From the NCBI GenBank assembly GCA_002422985.1, contig DITZ01000117.1:26237-48529 (forward strand): a stretch of DNA of 22,293 nt, in the 5' to 3' direction. The notes under the pieces were generated by a model. The model was not told where the DNA came from and did not search any database. It was given only the letters and a program-made list of their open reading frames with translations. The translations under genes and the position numbers were made by a program. The DNA comes from Sphingomonadales bacterium UBA6171. GTDB lineage: Bacteria; Pseudomonadota; Alphaproteobacteria; Sphingomonadales; Sphingomonadaceae. This document shows, in pieces, positions 1 to 8,384 of this stretch (the first letter of the stretch is position 1; every line of letters begins with the position of its first letter).

Positions 1-894
1 CGGGTGGAGCAGCTCGGCCTGCCGCTCATGTCGCGCAACAATCGCACCCGGCACGAAACCGCCTTCACCGTTTCCATCGAGGCGCGCGAGGGGGTGACCA
101 CCGGCATATCCGCCGCCGATCGCGCCCGCACCGTCTCTGTCGCCATCGACGCGTCGAAGGGACCGGAGGAGATTGTGACGCCGGGCCATGTGTTTCCGCT
201 GGTTGCGCGTGATGGCGGCGTGCTGGTGCGCGCCGGCCATACCGAGGCCGCCGTCGATGTCTCGCGGCTGGCCGGGCTCAACCCGTCCGGCGTGATCTGC
301 GAGATCATGAAGGATGACGGCACCATGGCAACCATGAACGACCTCATCCCCCTTGCCAAAAAACACGGGTTGAAGATCGGCACTATCCGCGACCTCATCG
401 CCTATCGCATGCGCCATGATCATCTGGTGAAATGCGTGGCCGAAGTGGAAATCGACAGCGAGCATGGCGGCCGCTGGACGGCGAAAACCTATGCCAATGT
501 GGCCGACTATGCCGAGCATATCGTGTTGCAGAAGGGCCGCATCGATCCCGGCAGGCCGACGCTGGTTCGCGTGCATGTGGAATCCATGTTCACCGATCAT
601 TTCGCCGAAACCGGCACCCGCCACGGCCTGATCCCCAAGGCCATGAACGCCATTGCCGCCCATGGCAGCGGCATCCTCATCATCATCCGCGATCCCCGGC
701 CCGAGGCGATTTCCGGCCAGATGAAGGCCAAGGGCCAGGGCGAACCGCCGCAGGTGCGCGATTATGGCATCGGCGCGCAGATTCTCGTGGACCTGGGCAT
801 CACCGACATGATCCTGCTTTCCGGCTCGCGCCGCAGCTTTGTCGGCATTTCCGGCTATGGCCTGCAAGTGGTGGACGAACGCCCGCTCGACTGA
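1..894 (+). CDS. ribB: RibBX: DHBP synthase with degenerate GTP cyclohydrolase II-like domain (5' partial)
   Basis: 3,4-dihydroxy-2-butanone-4-phosphate synthase, which makes the four-carbon precursor of lumazine from ribulose 5-phosphate in riboflavin synthesis. The frame is open from base 1, so the true start lies outside the window; 297 residues are visible. The DHBP synthase half (about residues 1-140) has the family blocks [25 protein letters not shown] and [14 protein letters not shown]. The remainder, after HDHLVK, aligns with the GTP cyclohydrolase II domain, but the region that should carry the Cys-x10-Cys-x-Cys zinc ligands reads [13 protein letters not shown] and lacks those cysteines. 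This is the RibBX architecture known in Proteobacteria, in which the second domain is thought not to be a cyclohydrolase. ribH follows after 26 bp on the same strand. The identification is firm; the role of the X domain is not known from sequence. Confidence 0.95.
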   Translation, partial: RVEQLGLPLMSRNNRTRHETAFTVSIEAREGVTTGISAADRARTVSVAIDASKGPEEIVTPGHVFPLVARDGGVLVRAGHTEAAVDVSRLAGLNPSGVICEIMKDDGTMATMNDLIPLAKKHGLKIGTIRDLIAYRMRHDHLVKCVAEVEIDSEHGGRWTAKTYANVADYAEHIVLQKGRIDPGRPTLVRVHVESMFTDHFAETGTRHGLIPKAMNAIAAHGSGILIIIRDPRPEAISGQMKAKGQGEPPQVRDYGIGAQILVDLGITDMILLSGSRRSFVGISGYGLQVVDERPLD

Positions 895-920
895 CCCTCT
901 GTTCCTGACTGGATAGACCC

Positions 921-1349
921 ATGGCTCGCATTCTCATCGTCGGCGCCGGTTTTTATGACCATATCTTCGCCCTGCAACTGGCCGGCGCGCGCGCTGCCAT
1001 CGCGGCCGCCGGCCATGTGCACGAAATGCTGACCGTGCCCGGCGCGCTGGAAATCCCGGCGGCGATTGCACTGGCGGCCGACAGCGGCCGCTTTGATGCC
1101 TTCGTCGCGCTGGGCTGCGTCATCCGCGGCGAAACCTTCCATTTCGAGATCGTCGCCACCGAATCAGCCCGCGCCATCATGGCCCTCACGCTCGACGGCC
1201 TGCCGATCGGCAACGGCATCCTGACCGTGGAGAATGAAGCCCAGGCCCTGATACGCGCCGACCCGGCGCAGAAGAACAAGGCCGGCGAGGCCGTGGCCGC
1301 CGCGCTCGCCCTGCTGGACCTGAAAGTGCGGCTGGCGGGACAGGGCTGA
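921..1349 (+). CDS. ribH: 6,7-dimethyl-8-ribityllumazine synthase
   Basis: Lumazine synthase, the penultimate step of riboflavin synthesis. It condenses the DHBP made by the upstream gene product with 5-amino-6-ribitylaminouracil, usually in a large oligomeric shell in the cytoplasm. The 142 residues contain the family blocks: an aromatic residue in GAGFYDHI for substrate stacking, [25 protein letters not shown] with the catalytic His, and [11 protein letters not shown]. The length is slightly short for the family (about 150-160) because the N-terminus begins almost directly at the first strand. The ATG at 921 is the only start that fits, although the upstream Shine-Dalgarno is weak. It is probably co-transcribed with ribBX. 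The next gene, on the opposite strand, ends only 6 bp away, leaving no room for a conventional terminator between them. Confidence 0.96.
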   Translation: MARILIVGAGFYDHIFALQLAGARAAIAAAGHVHEMLTVPGALEIPAAIALAADSGRFDAFVALGCVIRGETFHFEIVATESARAIMALTLDGLPIGNGILTVENEAQALIRADPAQKNKAGEAVAAALALLDLKVRLAGQG

Positions 1350-1355
1350 CCCCAT

Positions 1356-1934
1356 CTACCCAAAAATCAAAGCCCGCGACTCCGCGCTGTTCCAGTCCCG
1401 GTCCCCGGCATAGCGCCAGACTTCCCTGCCATCCGCCCCATACAGAATCGTCAGCGGCAGCCCCCCGGCCTGCAACGACGCGGCAAAGCGCGTCTGGCTT
1501 TCCAGCCGCGTGGCCAGATGCGGATAGCGTTTGCCGTCGAACTGCGCCGACACCTTGCGCCACCCCTCCATATCCTGGCTGACGGGCACCACAACCAGCC
1601 GGTCACCCGTGTCGGCCGCCAGCGAATCGAGCGTGGGCAGCTCTTTCAGGCAGGGCGCGCACCAGGTCGCCCAAAGATTGACCAGCAGCATTTTCCCCGG
1701 ATTGGCGGCCAATATGTCGGCAATCGTCTCGCTTTTGCCCGATACATCCACTTCCAGCGCCAGATCAGGGGCCGGGGTGCCGGCGAAATCCCGGATCAGC
1801 CCGCGTTGTCTGGCGGCTGGCGCCGCGCTTTGGGCGTCACTCGCTTGCGGGGCGGGCGCGGGCGCATTACTGCCCTTGTCCGGGCTGCACGCTGCAAGAA
1901 GCGCAAGGGCAGTCAGGCTGACAAGGCGACGCAT
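1356..1934 (-). CDS. TlpA/ResA-like thioredoxin-fold lipoprotein
   Basis: Periplasmic thiol-disulfide oxidoreductase anchored as a lipoprotein (192 residues). The N-terminus is a lipoprotein signal with lipobox LAAC and acylated Cys16, followed by an Ala/Pro/Ser-rich spacer (about residues 20-45). The thioredoxin-like domain carries WATWCAPC with redox cysteines 92 and 95, and a cis-Pro segment [10 protein letters not shown]. TlpA/ResA proteins reduce disulfides during cytochrome c maturation or cytochrome oxidase copper delivery; which applies here cannot be told because no such genes are adjacent. The ATG at 1934 is chosen because it places the lipoprotein signal at residue 1 and is preceded by GGAG (reverse strand, plus positions 1941-1944). 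A start 15 codons upstream would bury the signal. The start codon overlaps that of the divergent argH. Confidence 0.85.
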   Translation of the reverse strand: MRRLVSLTALALLAACSPDKGSNAPAPAPQASDAQSAAPAARQRGLIRDFAGTPAPDLALEVDVSGKSETIADILAANPGKMLLVNLWATWCAPCLKELPTLDSLAADTGDRLVVVPVSQDMEGWRKVSAQFDGKRYPHLATRLESQTRFAASLQAGGLPLTILYGADGREVWRYAGDRDWNSAESRALIFG

Positions 1935-3357
1935 GGGCAACTCCACGAACAACGGCAGTGAACGGCAGATCGAGGTCAATGCACTTTGGGGCGGCCGCTT
2001 TCAAGGCGGGCCGTCGGCCGTGATGCAGGAAATCAACGCCTCGATCCCGGTGGATCAGCGGCTGTGGCGCGAGGATATCGACGCCAGCATCGCCCACGCC
2101 ACCATGCTGGGCGCGCAATCCATCATCGAGCCGGCCGCCGCTCAACACATTGTCGAGGGGCTGCGCACCATCCGCGCCGAATATGCAGCGCATGGCGTGC
2201 CGCTGGACCTGTCACTCGAAGACATTCACATGACGGTCGAGACGCGGCTTGCCGCGCTCATCGGGCCGGATGCCGGCCGGCTGCACACCGCGCGCAGCCG
2301 CAATGATCAGGTGGCGACCGATTTCCGCCTGTGGGTGCGCGGAGCGTGCGACCAGCAGATGGCCGCCATCCGCATCCTCGCCGCCACGCTCGCCCGCCGG
2401 GCGGCGGCGCATCATGCCGATGTGATGCCGGGCTTCACCCATTTGCAGGTGGCGCAGCCGGTTACGCTGGGCCACCATCTGATGGCCTATGTGGAGATGC
2501 TGAAGCGCGACCATGGCCGTTTCGCCGACGCCCGGGCGCGGATGAACCGCTGCCCGCTGGGGTCTGCCGCGCTCGCCGGCACCGGTTTTCCGATTGACCG
2601 GGCAGCGACCGCCAGCGCGCTGGGCTTTGACGGCCCGACCGCCAATTCGATGGATTCCGTCTCTGCGCGCGATTTCGCCATCGAATATCTGTCGGCGGCC
2701 ACGCAATGCGCGCTCACTTTGTCCCGGCTGGCGGAGGAAATCATCCTCTGGGCCGCCCAGCCCTTCGGCTGGATCACACTGCCCGATCAATGGTCCACCG
2801 GCAGCAGCATCATGCCGCAAAAGCGCAACCCCGATGCGGCCGAGCTGATCCGTGGCCATTCGGGGCGCATCCTGGGCCTGATGACCGGCCTGATGGTGAC
2901 GATGAAGGGGCTGCCGCTCGCCTATTCCAAGGATATGCAGGACGACAAGGCGCCCACTTTCGAGGCGCACGACCTGCTGCATCTCTGTCTCGCGGCATCC
3001 GCCGGCATGATGGAACAATTGACCTTCCTGCCCGATCGCATGCGCGCCGCGGCCGCCAGCGGCTTCTCCACCGCCACCGATCTCGCCGACTGGCTGGTGC
3101 GCGAACGGCAGATCCCCTTCCGCGAGGCGCACCATATCACCGGCCGTGCCGTGAAGGCTGCGGAGGAGGCCGGCCTGATGCTGGATGCACTGCCGCTCGC
3201 CACATTGCAGGCGATTGACCCGCGCATCGACGAAGGAGTGCGCGCCATCCTGTCCGTCGAATCCAGCGTCGCCAGCCGCCGGAGCCATGGCGGCACCGCG
3301 CCGGCGCGGGTGGCAGAGGCCGCGGCTGCCGCACTGGCGGACATTGCCGCATGGTGA
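1933..3357 (+). CDS. argH: Argininosuccinate lyase
   Basis: Splits argininosuccinate into arginine and fumarate, the last step of arginine synthesis, as a cytoplasmic homotetramer of the fumarase/aspartase superfamily. The 474 residues contain LWGGRF near the N-terminus, [25 protein letters not shown] with the catalytic His, and the superfamily signature [12 protein letters not shown] with the catalytic Ser loop. The reading frame is open far upstream, but the ATG at 1933 gives the normal N-terminus 16 residues before LWGGRF and has AAGG at 1923-1926 as ribosome binding site; no other start codon lies in frame between it and LWGGRF. The ATG overlaps the divergent lipoprotein start in CATG (1932-1935), so its promoter must lie inside that gene. 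The 3' end overlaps the next gene by 7 bp. Confidence 0.97.
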   Translation: MGNSTNNGSERQIEVNALWGGRFQGGPSAVMQEINASIPVDQRLWREDIDASIAHATMLGAQSIIEPAAAQHIVEGLRTIRAEYAAHGVPLDLSLEDIHMTVETRLAALIGPDAGRLHTARSRNDQVATDFRLWVRGACDQQMAAIRILAATLARRAAAHHADVMPGFTHLQVAQPVTLGHHLMAYVEMLKRDHGRFADARARMNRCPLGSAALAGTGFPIDRAATASALGFDGPTANSMDSVSARDFAIEYLSAATQCALTLSRLAEEIILWAAQPFGWITLPDQWSTGSSIMPQKRNPDAAELIRGHSGRILGLMTGLMVTMKGLPLAYSKDMQDDKAPTFEAHDLLHLCLAASAGMMEQLTFLPDRMRAAAASGFSTATDLADWLVRERQIPFREAHHITGRAVKAAEEAGLMLDALPLATLQAIDPRIDEGVRAILSVESSVASRRSHGGTAPARVAEAAAAALADIAAW

Positions 3358-3596
3358 AGGTCGCCCTCCCCCTCCTCGCGCTGCTGCTGGCCGGTTGCGG
3401 CTACAAGGGCCAGCTTTCTGCCATAGACCCGGCGGCGATGGACAAGGCGGCGTTGAAAACGGCGCGGGAAGCCGAGAAGGCCAGCGTTACCCGGGCGCTC
3501 ACCCCCACGCCCGAACAGCGCCCGGTGCGGGTTGACGATGTCGTCATCCGGCTGGAAGAACGGCGCGACGATCCGTTCAACCTTCCCCCGGAATAG
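3351..3596 (+). CDS. lptM: Small LptM/YifL-like lipoprotein
   Basis: An 81-residue lipoprotein. The signal ends in LAGC (Cys16), immediately followed by GYKGQL, matching the short LptM (YifL) N-terminal motif with consensus CGxKGPL. In Escherichia coli LptM helps the LptD-LptE lipopolysaccharide translocon mature, and its gene sits next to dapF and lysine genes. Here the gene is between argH and lysA, the usual place in alphaproteobacteria. It overlaps argH by 7 bp (ATGGTGA) and ends 5 bp before lysA, so it is almost certainly translated as part of this run. The remaining residues are charged and look disordered. The proline of the KGP motif is Gln here. Family assignment rests on the motif and synteny, so the symbol is tentative. 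Confidence 0.75.
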   Translation: MVKVALPLLALLLAGCGYKGQLSAIDPAAMDKAALKTAREAEKASVTRALTPTPEQRPVRVDDVVIRLEERRDDPFNLPPE

Positions 3597-3601
3597 GCGC
3601 G

Positions 3602-4885
3602 ATGGACCATTTTCAGATGCGCGACGGCCGGATGCAGGCCGAGCAGATGGCGCTTTCCACCATCGCCGACGCCGTGGGCACGCCCTTCTATTGCTATTCC
3701 GCCGCCACGCTGCGCCGCCATGCGCAGGTGATGCAGGCCGCGCTCGCGCCGCTGGATTTTGGCGCCGGCGCGCCGCTGGTGGCCTTTGCGGTGAAAGCCA
3801 ATCCCAATGTCGCGGTGCTGAAGCTGCTGGGGCAGGAAGGGCTGGGGGCTGATGTTGTCTCCGAAGGCGAAATGCGGCGCGCGCTGGCAGCGGACATTCC
3901 CCCGCACCGCATCGTGTTTTCCGGGGTCGGCAAGACGGATGACGAGCTGCGCGCGGCGGTCAGCGCCGGCATCCTGCAGATCAATATCGAAAGCGACGCG
4001 GAGCTGCATCGCCTGTCCGCCATTGCCGCGGCCATGGGGCAGCAGGTGGATATCGCCATCCGCGTGAACCCGGATGTGGATGCCGGCACGCTGGCTAAAA
4101 TCTCCACCGGCAAGGCGGAAAACAAGTTCGGCATCGCCTTTGATCGGGTGCCCGCGCTCTATGCCGGGGCCGCTGCCCTGCCCGGCGTGCGGCCGGTGGG
4201 CATCGCGGCCCATATCGGCAGCCAGTTGTTTGATCTGCGGCCGCTCGCCACCGCTTATGGCCGGATGGGGGCGATGGTGGCCGATCTGCGCCGCGCCGGG
4301 CTGGGCGTGGAGCGCGTGGATCTGGGCGGCGGGCTGGGCATCCCCTATGACCCGCGCCTGCCGCTGCCGCCGTCGCCGGATGATTATGGCGCGATGGTCG
4401 CCCGTGTCACCGCCCAATGGCCCGCGAAGGACGGCCTGCGCCTGATGTTCGAACCGGGCCGGCTGATCGCGGGCAATGCCGGCATTCTGGTGTCGCGCGT
4501 CATCACCGTAAAGCATGGCGCCACCCGCAGCTTCGTGGTGCTGGATGCGGCGATGAACGATCTCATCCGCCCGACACTTTATGGCGTCTATCATGATATC
4601 CGCGCGGTCGCGCCGCGCGATGGCGATATGGTGGCAACCATCGTCGGCCCGGTGTGCGAAACCGGCGACACCTTTGCCGAGGATCGCGCCATCCCGCCGG
4701 TGGAAGCCGGCGATCTGGTGGCGCTGATGACGGCGGGTGCCTATGGTGCAACAATGGCGAGCACCTATAATTCGCGGCCGCTGGTGCCCGAAGTGCTGGT
4801 GGATGGCGACCGCATGGCTGTCATACGCGCGCGGCAAACGCTCGACGAAATGATCGGCCAGGATATTGTGCCTGACTGGCTGTAG
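3602..4885 (+). CDS. lysA: Diaminopimelate decarboxylase
   Basis: PLP enzyme of fold type III that decarboxylates meso-diaminopimelate to lysine, the last step of lysine synthesis. The 427 residues contain FAVKANPN with the PLP-binding lysine, HIGSQLFD, the phosphate-binding glycine loop GGGLGIPY, EPGRLIAG, the active-site Cys in VCETGDTFA, and GAYGATMASTYNSRPLVPEVLV near the C-terminus. The length is normal. The start at 3602 lies 5 bp after the lptM-like gene, and the N-terminal MDHF is typical of alphaproteobacterial LysA. It is the third gene of the argH-lptM-lysA run. galU follows after 56 bp that hold a 6-bp-arm inverted repeat (4895-4900 and 4911-4916) without a T tract, so transcription may continue into galU. 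Confidence 0.97.
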   Translation: MDHFQMRDGRMQAEQMALSTIADAVGTPFYCYSAATLRRHAQVMQAALAPLDFGAGAPLVAFAVKANPNVAVLKLLGQEGLGADVVSEGEMRRALAADIPPHRIVFSGVGKTDDELRAAVSAGILQINIESDAELHRLSAIAAAMGQQVDIAIRVNPDVDAGTLAKISTGKAENKFGIAFDRVPALYAGAAALPGVRPVGIAAHIGSQLFDLRPLATAYGRMGAMVADLRRAGLGVERVDLGGGLGIPYDPRLPLPPSPDDYGAMVARVTAQWPAKDGLRLMFEPGRLIAGNAGILVSRVITVKHGATRSFVVLDAAMNDLIRPTLYGVYHDIRAVAPRDGDMVATIVGPVCETGDTFAEDRAIPPVEAGDLVALMTAGAYGATMASTYNSRPLVPEVLVDGDRMAVIRARQTLDEMIGQDIVPDWL

Positions 4886-4941
4886 CGATGGTGGGCCGCC
4901 GGGCCGGTCTGGCGGCAACATGGATGTAAAGGGGCTGATTG

Positions 4942-5805
4942 ATGATCGACGTTGCGGTTTTTCCCGTGGGTGGCATGGGCACGCGCTTTCTGCCGGCAAC
5001 CAAGGCGGTGCCAAAGGAAATGCTGCCCGTCGTTGATCGGCCGCTGCTGCAATATGCCGTTGACGAGGCACTGGAAGCCGGCATCCGCCAGATGGTGTTC
5101 GTCACCGCGCGCGGCAAAAACAGTCTGGAAGACTATTTCGACATCGCCGGCGAATTGCAGGCCATGCTGAAAGAGCGCGGCAAGACCAAAGAATTGGAGA
5201 TTCTGGCCATCACCCAGCTGCCGCCCGGTGACATCGCCTATGTCCGTCAGCAGGAGCCTTCGGGGCTGGGCCATGCCGTGTGGTGTGCGCGCCATATCGT
5301 CGGCAACCGCCCCTTCGCCATCATCCTGCCCGACGATCTGGTGCAGGGCACGCCCGGCTGCATGAAGCAGATGGTGGATGCCTATGCCAGGGTGGGCGGC
5401 AATCTGGTGGCGGCAGAACGCGTCGCGCCGGAGCGCACCGGCAGCTATGGCATCATCACGCCCGGTTCGGCAGACGGCAATCTCACGGAAGTGCAGGGGC
5501 TGGTGGAAAAGCCGAAGCCCGAAGACGCACCGTCCAACCTTGCCGTCATCGGCCGCTACATCCTCCAGCCGGAGGTGATGGAGATACTCTCCGAAGGCAA
5601 GCGCGGCGCCGGCAATGAAATCCAGTTGACCGATGCGATGGCGCAGCTGATCGGCAGGCAGCCCTTTCACGGCGTGGCGTTCGAGGGCGTGCGCCATGAT
5701 TGCGGTGACAAGGCCGGCCATGTCATCGCCAACATCGCCTATGCGCTGGAGCGGGACGACGTCGGCCCGGCCGTGCGCGAATGGCTGAGCGCCAATCTGG
5801 GCTGA
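4942..5805 (+). CDS. galU: UTP-glucose-1-phosphate uridylyltransferase
   Basis: Makes UDP-glucose from UTP and glucose 1-phosphate, feeding surface polysaccharide and glycolipid synthesis. The 287 residues start with the nucleotide-binding segment FPVGGMGTRFLPATKAVPKEMLPV, and contain LPDDL (metal and sugar-phosphate binding), ERTGSYGIITPG, VEKPKPEDAPSNLAVIGRYIL and GAGNEIQLTDAM, all characteristic of bacterial GalU. The ATG at 4942 is preceded directly by a TTG in the same frame (4939); the ATG is preferred because of AAAGGGG at 4928-4934. The stop codon overlaps the start of the next gene in TGATG, indicating coupled translation with the siroheme synthase, with which it has no obvious metabolic link. 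Confidence 0.96.
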   Translation: MIDVAVFPVGGMGTRFLPATKAVPKEMLPVVDRPLLQYAVDEALEAGIRQMVFVTARGKNSLEDYFDIAGELQAMLKERGKTKELEILAITQLPPGDIAYVRQQEPSGLGHAVWCARHIVGNRPFAIILPDDLVQGTPGCMKQMVDAYARVGGNLVAAERVAPERTGSYGIITPGSADGNLTEVQGLVEKPKPEDAPSNLAVIGRYILQPEVMEILSEGKRGAGNEIQLTDAMAQLIGRQPFHGVAFEGVRHDCGDKAGHVIANIAYALERDDVGPAVREWLSANLG

Positions 5806-6572
5806 TGCAAAGCCTGCCGCTGTTCCTGTCGCTTCATGGCCAGCCGGTGCTGGTGCTGGGCGACGGGGAGGCAGCGGATGCCAAGCGCCGGCTGGTGGCG
5901 GAAGCCGGGGGCGTGCCGGTGGCGGCGCTGGTCCCCGGCACCCGCATCGCCTTTGTGGCGCTGGCAGACGGCGCGGAGGCCGAGGCGGCGCGGCTGCGCG
6001 CGGCCGGCCTGCTGGTGAATGTGGTGGACCGGCCCGCACTGTGTGATTTCACCGTGCCGGCCATCGTCGATCGCACGCCGCTGTTGATCGCGATCGGCAC
6101 CGGCGGCGCGTCCGCCAGCCTCGCCAAGGCGCTGAAGGAACGGCTGGAGCTGATGCTCAGCCCGGCCCTTGGCGCGATGGCCAGTGCCGTGCGCGACGCA
6201 CGCAGCGCGGTGGCGGCGCGGCATGGCAGCGTGGCGGCGCGTCGGGCCTTCTGGGCCGGACTGCTGGCACCCGGCGCACCGCTGGACCCGCTTGGCACGC
6301 CGGACGACCCCGCCCGCGCCATTGCCGATGCCCTCAAAGGCACCGCTGCCCGGCCCGAAAGCCTCCACCATATCCGCGTCGGTCCGGCCGGGGCCGAGGG
6401 GCTGACGCTCGCCCAGTTGCGGCTGATGGCGCAGGCTGATCTGGTGGTGCTGGGCCCCGGCCTTCCCGCCGATGTGCGCACCCTCATCCGCCGCGACGCC
6501 GCCCGCTTTGAAGGCCGCGCGCCACCGGCTGACGCGCGCGGTCATATCCTTGTTATCGCAATGGAAAGCTGA
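5805..6572 (+). CDS. Reduced CysG-like siroheme synthase (precorrin-2 dehydrogenase/ferrochelatase) with SUMT remnant
   Basis: Homologue of the N-terminal half of CysG, which oxidises precorrin-2 to sirohydrochlorin with NAD and inserts iron to give siroheme for sulfite and nitrite reductases. Residues 1-25 match the Rossmann entry (VLVLGDGEAADAKRRL). Residues 80-115 match the catalytic segment: VPAIVDRTPL keeps the aspartate equivalent to CysG Asp104, and GTGGASASLAK keeps a serine at the CysG Ser128 position. Two oddities are visible. The Rossmann part between them is about 25 residues shorter than in CysG. The last segment (about 189-236, HIRVGPAGAEGLTLAQLRL, ADLVV, LIRRDAARFEG) resembles only the first 50 residues of the SUMT methyltransferase domain, after which the 255-residue protein ends. 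The ATG at 5805 overlaps the galU stop. Activity cannot be assumed. Confidence 0.78.
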   Translation: MQSLPLFLSLHGQPVLVLGDGEAADAKRRLVAEAGGVPVAALVPGTRIAFVALADGAEAEAARLRAAGLLVNVVDRPALCDFTVPAIVDRTPLLIAIGTGGASASLAKALKERLELMLSPALGAMASAVRDARSAVAARHGSVAARRAFWAGLLAPGAPLDPLGTPDDPARAIADALKGTAARPESLHHIRVGPAGAEGLTLAQLRLMAQADLVVLGPGLPADVRTLIRRDAARFEGRAPPADARGHILVIAMES

Positions 6573-6576
6573 ACCC

Positions 6577-7425
6577 TTGGCCGATTTCCGCCCCCGCCGC
6601 ACGCTGCTCTATCTGCCCGCTGCCAATGCCCGCGCCATCGAAAAGGCGCGCGCACTGCCCGCCGACACCATCATCCTCGATCTGGAGGATGCCGTGGCAC
6701 CAGACGCCAAGGCCGAGGCCCGCGTCGCCGCCCTGGCCGCCGCCAACAGCGGCAATTGGGGCGGGCGCGAAGTCGCCATTCGCATGAACGGGCTGGCGAC
6801 CCGGTGGGCCGAAGCCGATTTCGCCGCCGCCGCCACATCCGCCGCCGCCTTGCTGGTGCTCCCCAAGGTCGAAAATGCCGCAGAGGCCGCCCGCGCCGTT
6901 GCCATGGCGCAGGGCAAGCCCGTGTGGGCGATGATCGAAACCCCGCGCGGCATCCAGCAGGTGGACGCCATCGCCGACACGCCCGGCATCCATGGCCTGA
7001 TCGCCGGCTTTGCTGATCTGGGCAAGGATCTGCGCGCCCGGCCGGGGGCAGACCGGCTGCCGCTGCTCTATGCCGCCAGCCGCATCGTCAACGCCGCCCG
7101 CGCCAGCCATATCCTCGCGTTTGACGGCGTGTTCACCGACATCGGGAACAGTGAAGGGCTGGCAGCCGAAGCCGCGCAGGCGCTGTCGCTGGGCTTTGAC
7201 GGCAAGACCTGCATCCACCCGGATCAGCTCGCCATCGTCAACCGCGCCTTCTCTCCAACTAAAGCCGACATCGCCCATGCCCATGGCCTCATCGCCGCCC
7301 ATAAGGAGGCGATGGCCAGCGGCAAGGCTGTCGCCACCTTCAAGGGCCGGATGATTGAGCTGCTGCACGTGGCCGAGGCCGAACGCACGCTTGCGGTGGC
7401 TGCATTGCTGGCGAAGGCGGATTAG
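6577..7425 (+). CDS. CitE-like CoA ester lyase (HpcH/HpaI aldolase family)
   Basis: TIM-barrel lyase of the citrate lyase beta-subunit/malyl-CoA lyase group, which cleaves or forms 3-hydroxyacyl-CoA esters such as malyl-, citramalyl- or methylmalyl-CoA using Mg. The 282 residues contain LYLPA near the start, the acidic motif LDLEDAVAPDAK, IRMNG, LLVLPKVENA, MIETPRGI with the metal-binding glutamate, IAGFADLGKDL with the metal-binding aspartate, and the C-terminal GKTCIHPDQL. The substrate cannot be settled from sequence. No ATG fits in frame; TTG at 6577, 4 bp after the preceding stop, gives an N-terminus MADFRPRRTLLYLPA that matches the family, so a TTG start is inferred. It is the last gene of the forward run beginning at argH or galU. 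Confidence 0.85.
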   Translation: MADFRPRRTLLYLPAANARAIEKARALPADTIILDLEDAVAPDAKAEARVAALAAANSGNWGGREVAIRMNGLATRWAEADFAAAATSAAALLVLPKVENAAEAARAVAMAQGKPVWAMIETPRGIQQVDAIADTPGIHGLIAGFADLGKDLRARPGADRLPLLYAASRIVNAARASHILAFDGVFTDIGNSEGLAAEAAQALSLGFDGKTCIHPDQLAIVNRAFSPTKADIAHAHGLIAAHKEAMASGKAVATFKGRMIELLHVAEAERTLAVAALLAKAD

Positions 7426-7603
7426 GCGGCTCCGACGGCAGAGCAGTGCCCTGCACCGCGGCCCTGGCGACTCTGTTACCGGCACCCTCATTTGGCCGTT
7501 AAGGATAAATGTTTGTGAAACTGTACAAGTCGAGACGACTCGCGATAGATATCTGATCGAGATGGTGCTAACCCGATACGCGAATCATTGGGCAGGGGTT
7601 TAT
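7426..7603 (+). promoter_or_regulatory. Lower-G+C leader region upstream of the PEP-CTERM gene
   Basis: A 178-bp gap, less G+C-rich than the flanking genes, that must hold the promoter of the PEP-CTERM gene. I see short inverted repeats (AGTCG at 7528-7532 with CGACT at 7536-7540, and the palindrome AGATATCT at 7547-7554) and a good ribosome binding site GCAGGGG (7592-7598) before the ATG. No convincing -35/-10 pair and no sound sigma-54 site is evident. Confidence 0.35.
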
Positions 7604-8323
7604 ATGCGTTCTACCAGTTTGGCTTTGGTGTTTTTTGGTGCGGCTGTTGTGTCCACACCGGCGTTGGCGGCATTCACGACTGTCAATCTCGACAGCTATG
7701 TGAACGGACATGTCGCGATCAATCCGGACACTCTGCCGATTGGCCTGAGCACCGGCAATCAGAGCACAGACATTCCGTTCCTGGTGTCTGCGTCACCGAA
7801 TAACCCGTCCTACTCGGGCGTGTGGCTCGCGCCCTCTTTAGGGTCTGTGCTGACCGTGACCGGCTTGAGCGTCAGCGGCCAGTCGTCATTTTACGCCTTG
7901 CTGAACAATTATTTTGGCTCCTATGGTGTTAACGAATATACCATCACGCTGACCGGTTTGAGCGGCAGCAGCGTTTCGTACGAGTCGATCGGCGGCGTGG
8001 ACACGCGAGATTATAATGCCAATGTCTTTACCAACACGATCGCCGACACGACGACCGAATGGTATAACAACGGCATCGGCCAGCGCTATGATGTTCGCAC
8101 CTTCACCTTGCCGTCGACTTTCGCCAATGACACGATTACGTCCTTCTCGATTACGCAGGCCAGCTACGACAATGCGATCTTCGCCGGCCTGACGTTCAGC
8201 ACGCTTCCCGCCGGCGTCACCTCGGATGTTCCGGAGCCTGCGTCCTGGGCGATGTTGATCATTGGCTTCGGGCTCGTCGGTGGAATGATGCGTCGGAAGT
8301 CATCGTCCGTCAGCCTTGCCTAG
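7604..8323 (+). CDS. PEP-CTERM sorting domain protein of unknown function
   Basis: Exported protein of 239 residues. Residues 1-22 form a signal peptide (cleavage after STPALA). The middle (about 23-205) is rich in Ser, Thr, Asn, Gly and Tyr and has no recognisable catalytic motif; it looks like a beta-rich secreted domain. The C-terminus is a clear PEP-CTERM signal: VPEP at 209-212, a hydrophobic helix (about 215-229), then RRK (230-232). Such signals are recognised by an exosortase, which in general accompanies exopolysaccharide production; no exosortase gene is in this window. The start at 7604 places the signal peptide at residue 1 and follows GCAGGGG. Base composition is visibly less G+C-rich than all neighbours, with codons such as GTT, TTT and TAT, which fits either recent acquisition or the usual bias of these proteins. 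Confidence 0.88.
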   Translation: MRSTSLALVFFGAAVVSTPALAAFTTVNLDSYVNGHVAINPDTLPIGLSTGNQSTDIPFLVSASPNNPSYSGVWLAPSLGSVLTVTGLSVSGQSSFYALLNNYFGSYGVNEYTITLTGLSGSSVSYESIGGVDTRDYNANVFTNTIADTTTEWYNNGIGQRYDVRTFTLPSTFANDTITSFSITQASYDNAIFAGLTFSTLPAGVTSDVPEPASWAMLIIGFGLVGGMMRRKSSSVSLA

Positions 8324-8337
8324 CCCCAGTGGGTCTG

Positions 8338-8366
8338 GGCGATTGTCTGCTTAGGCGATTGTCTGC
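8338..8366. repeat. Short direct repeat (13 bp identical, 16 bp period)
   Basis: GGCGATTGTCTGC occurs at 8338-8350 and again at 8354-8366, separated by TTA. It lies in the 61-bp gap between the convergent ends of the PEP-CTERM gene and ygfZ. It looks like a replication-slippage duplication. Confidence 0.8.
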
Positions 8367-8384
8367 GGTGGGCGTCGCCGCAAA

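Noticed and set aside
1531..1932. N-terminal extension of argH in the open frame upstream of 1933
   Set aside because: It lies opposite the TlpA-like gene, shows no argininosuccinate lyase similarity, and the ATG at 1933 gives the normal N-terminus.
4895..4916. Inverted repeat (GCCGCC and GGCGGC) as terminator between lysA and galU
   Set aside because: The arms are only 6 bp, G+C-only, and no T tract follows; such repeats are frequent by chance in this composition.
3401..5071. A long reverse-strand open frame opposite lysA and galU
   Set aside because: It is a shadow of lysA, with no motif, start context or composition of a real gene.
7471..7487. Possible sigma-54 promoter (TGGCGAC-N4-TTAC) upstream of the PEP-CTERM gene
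   Set aside because: The -12 element reads TTAC instead of TTGC, losing the essential GC, and it lies far from the start codon.
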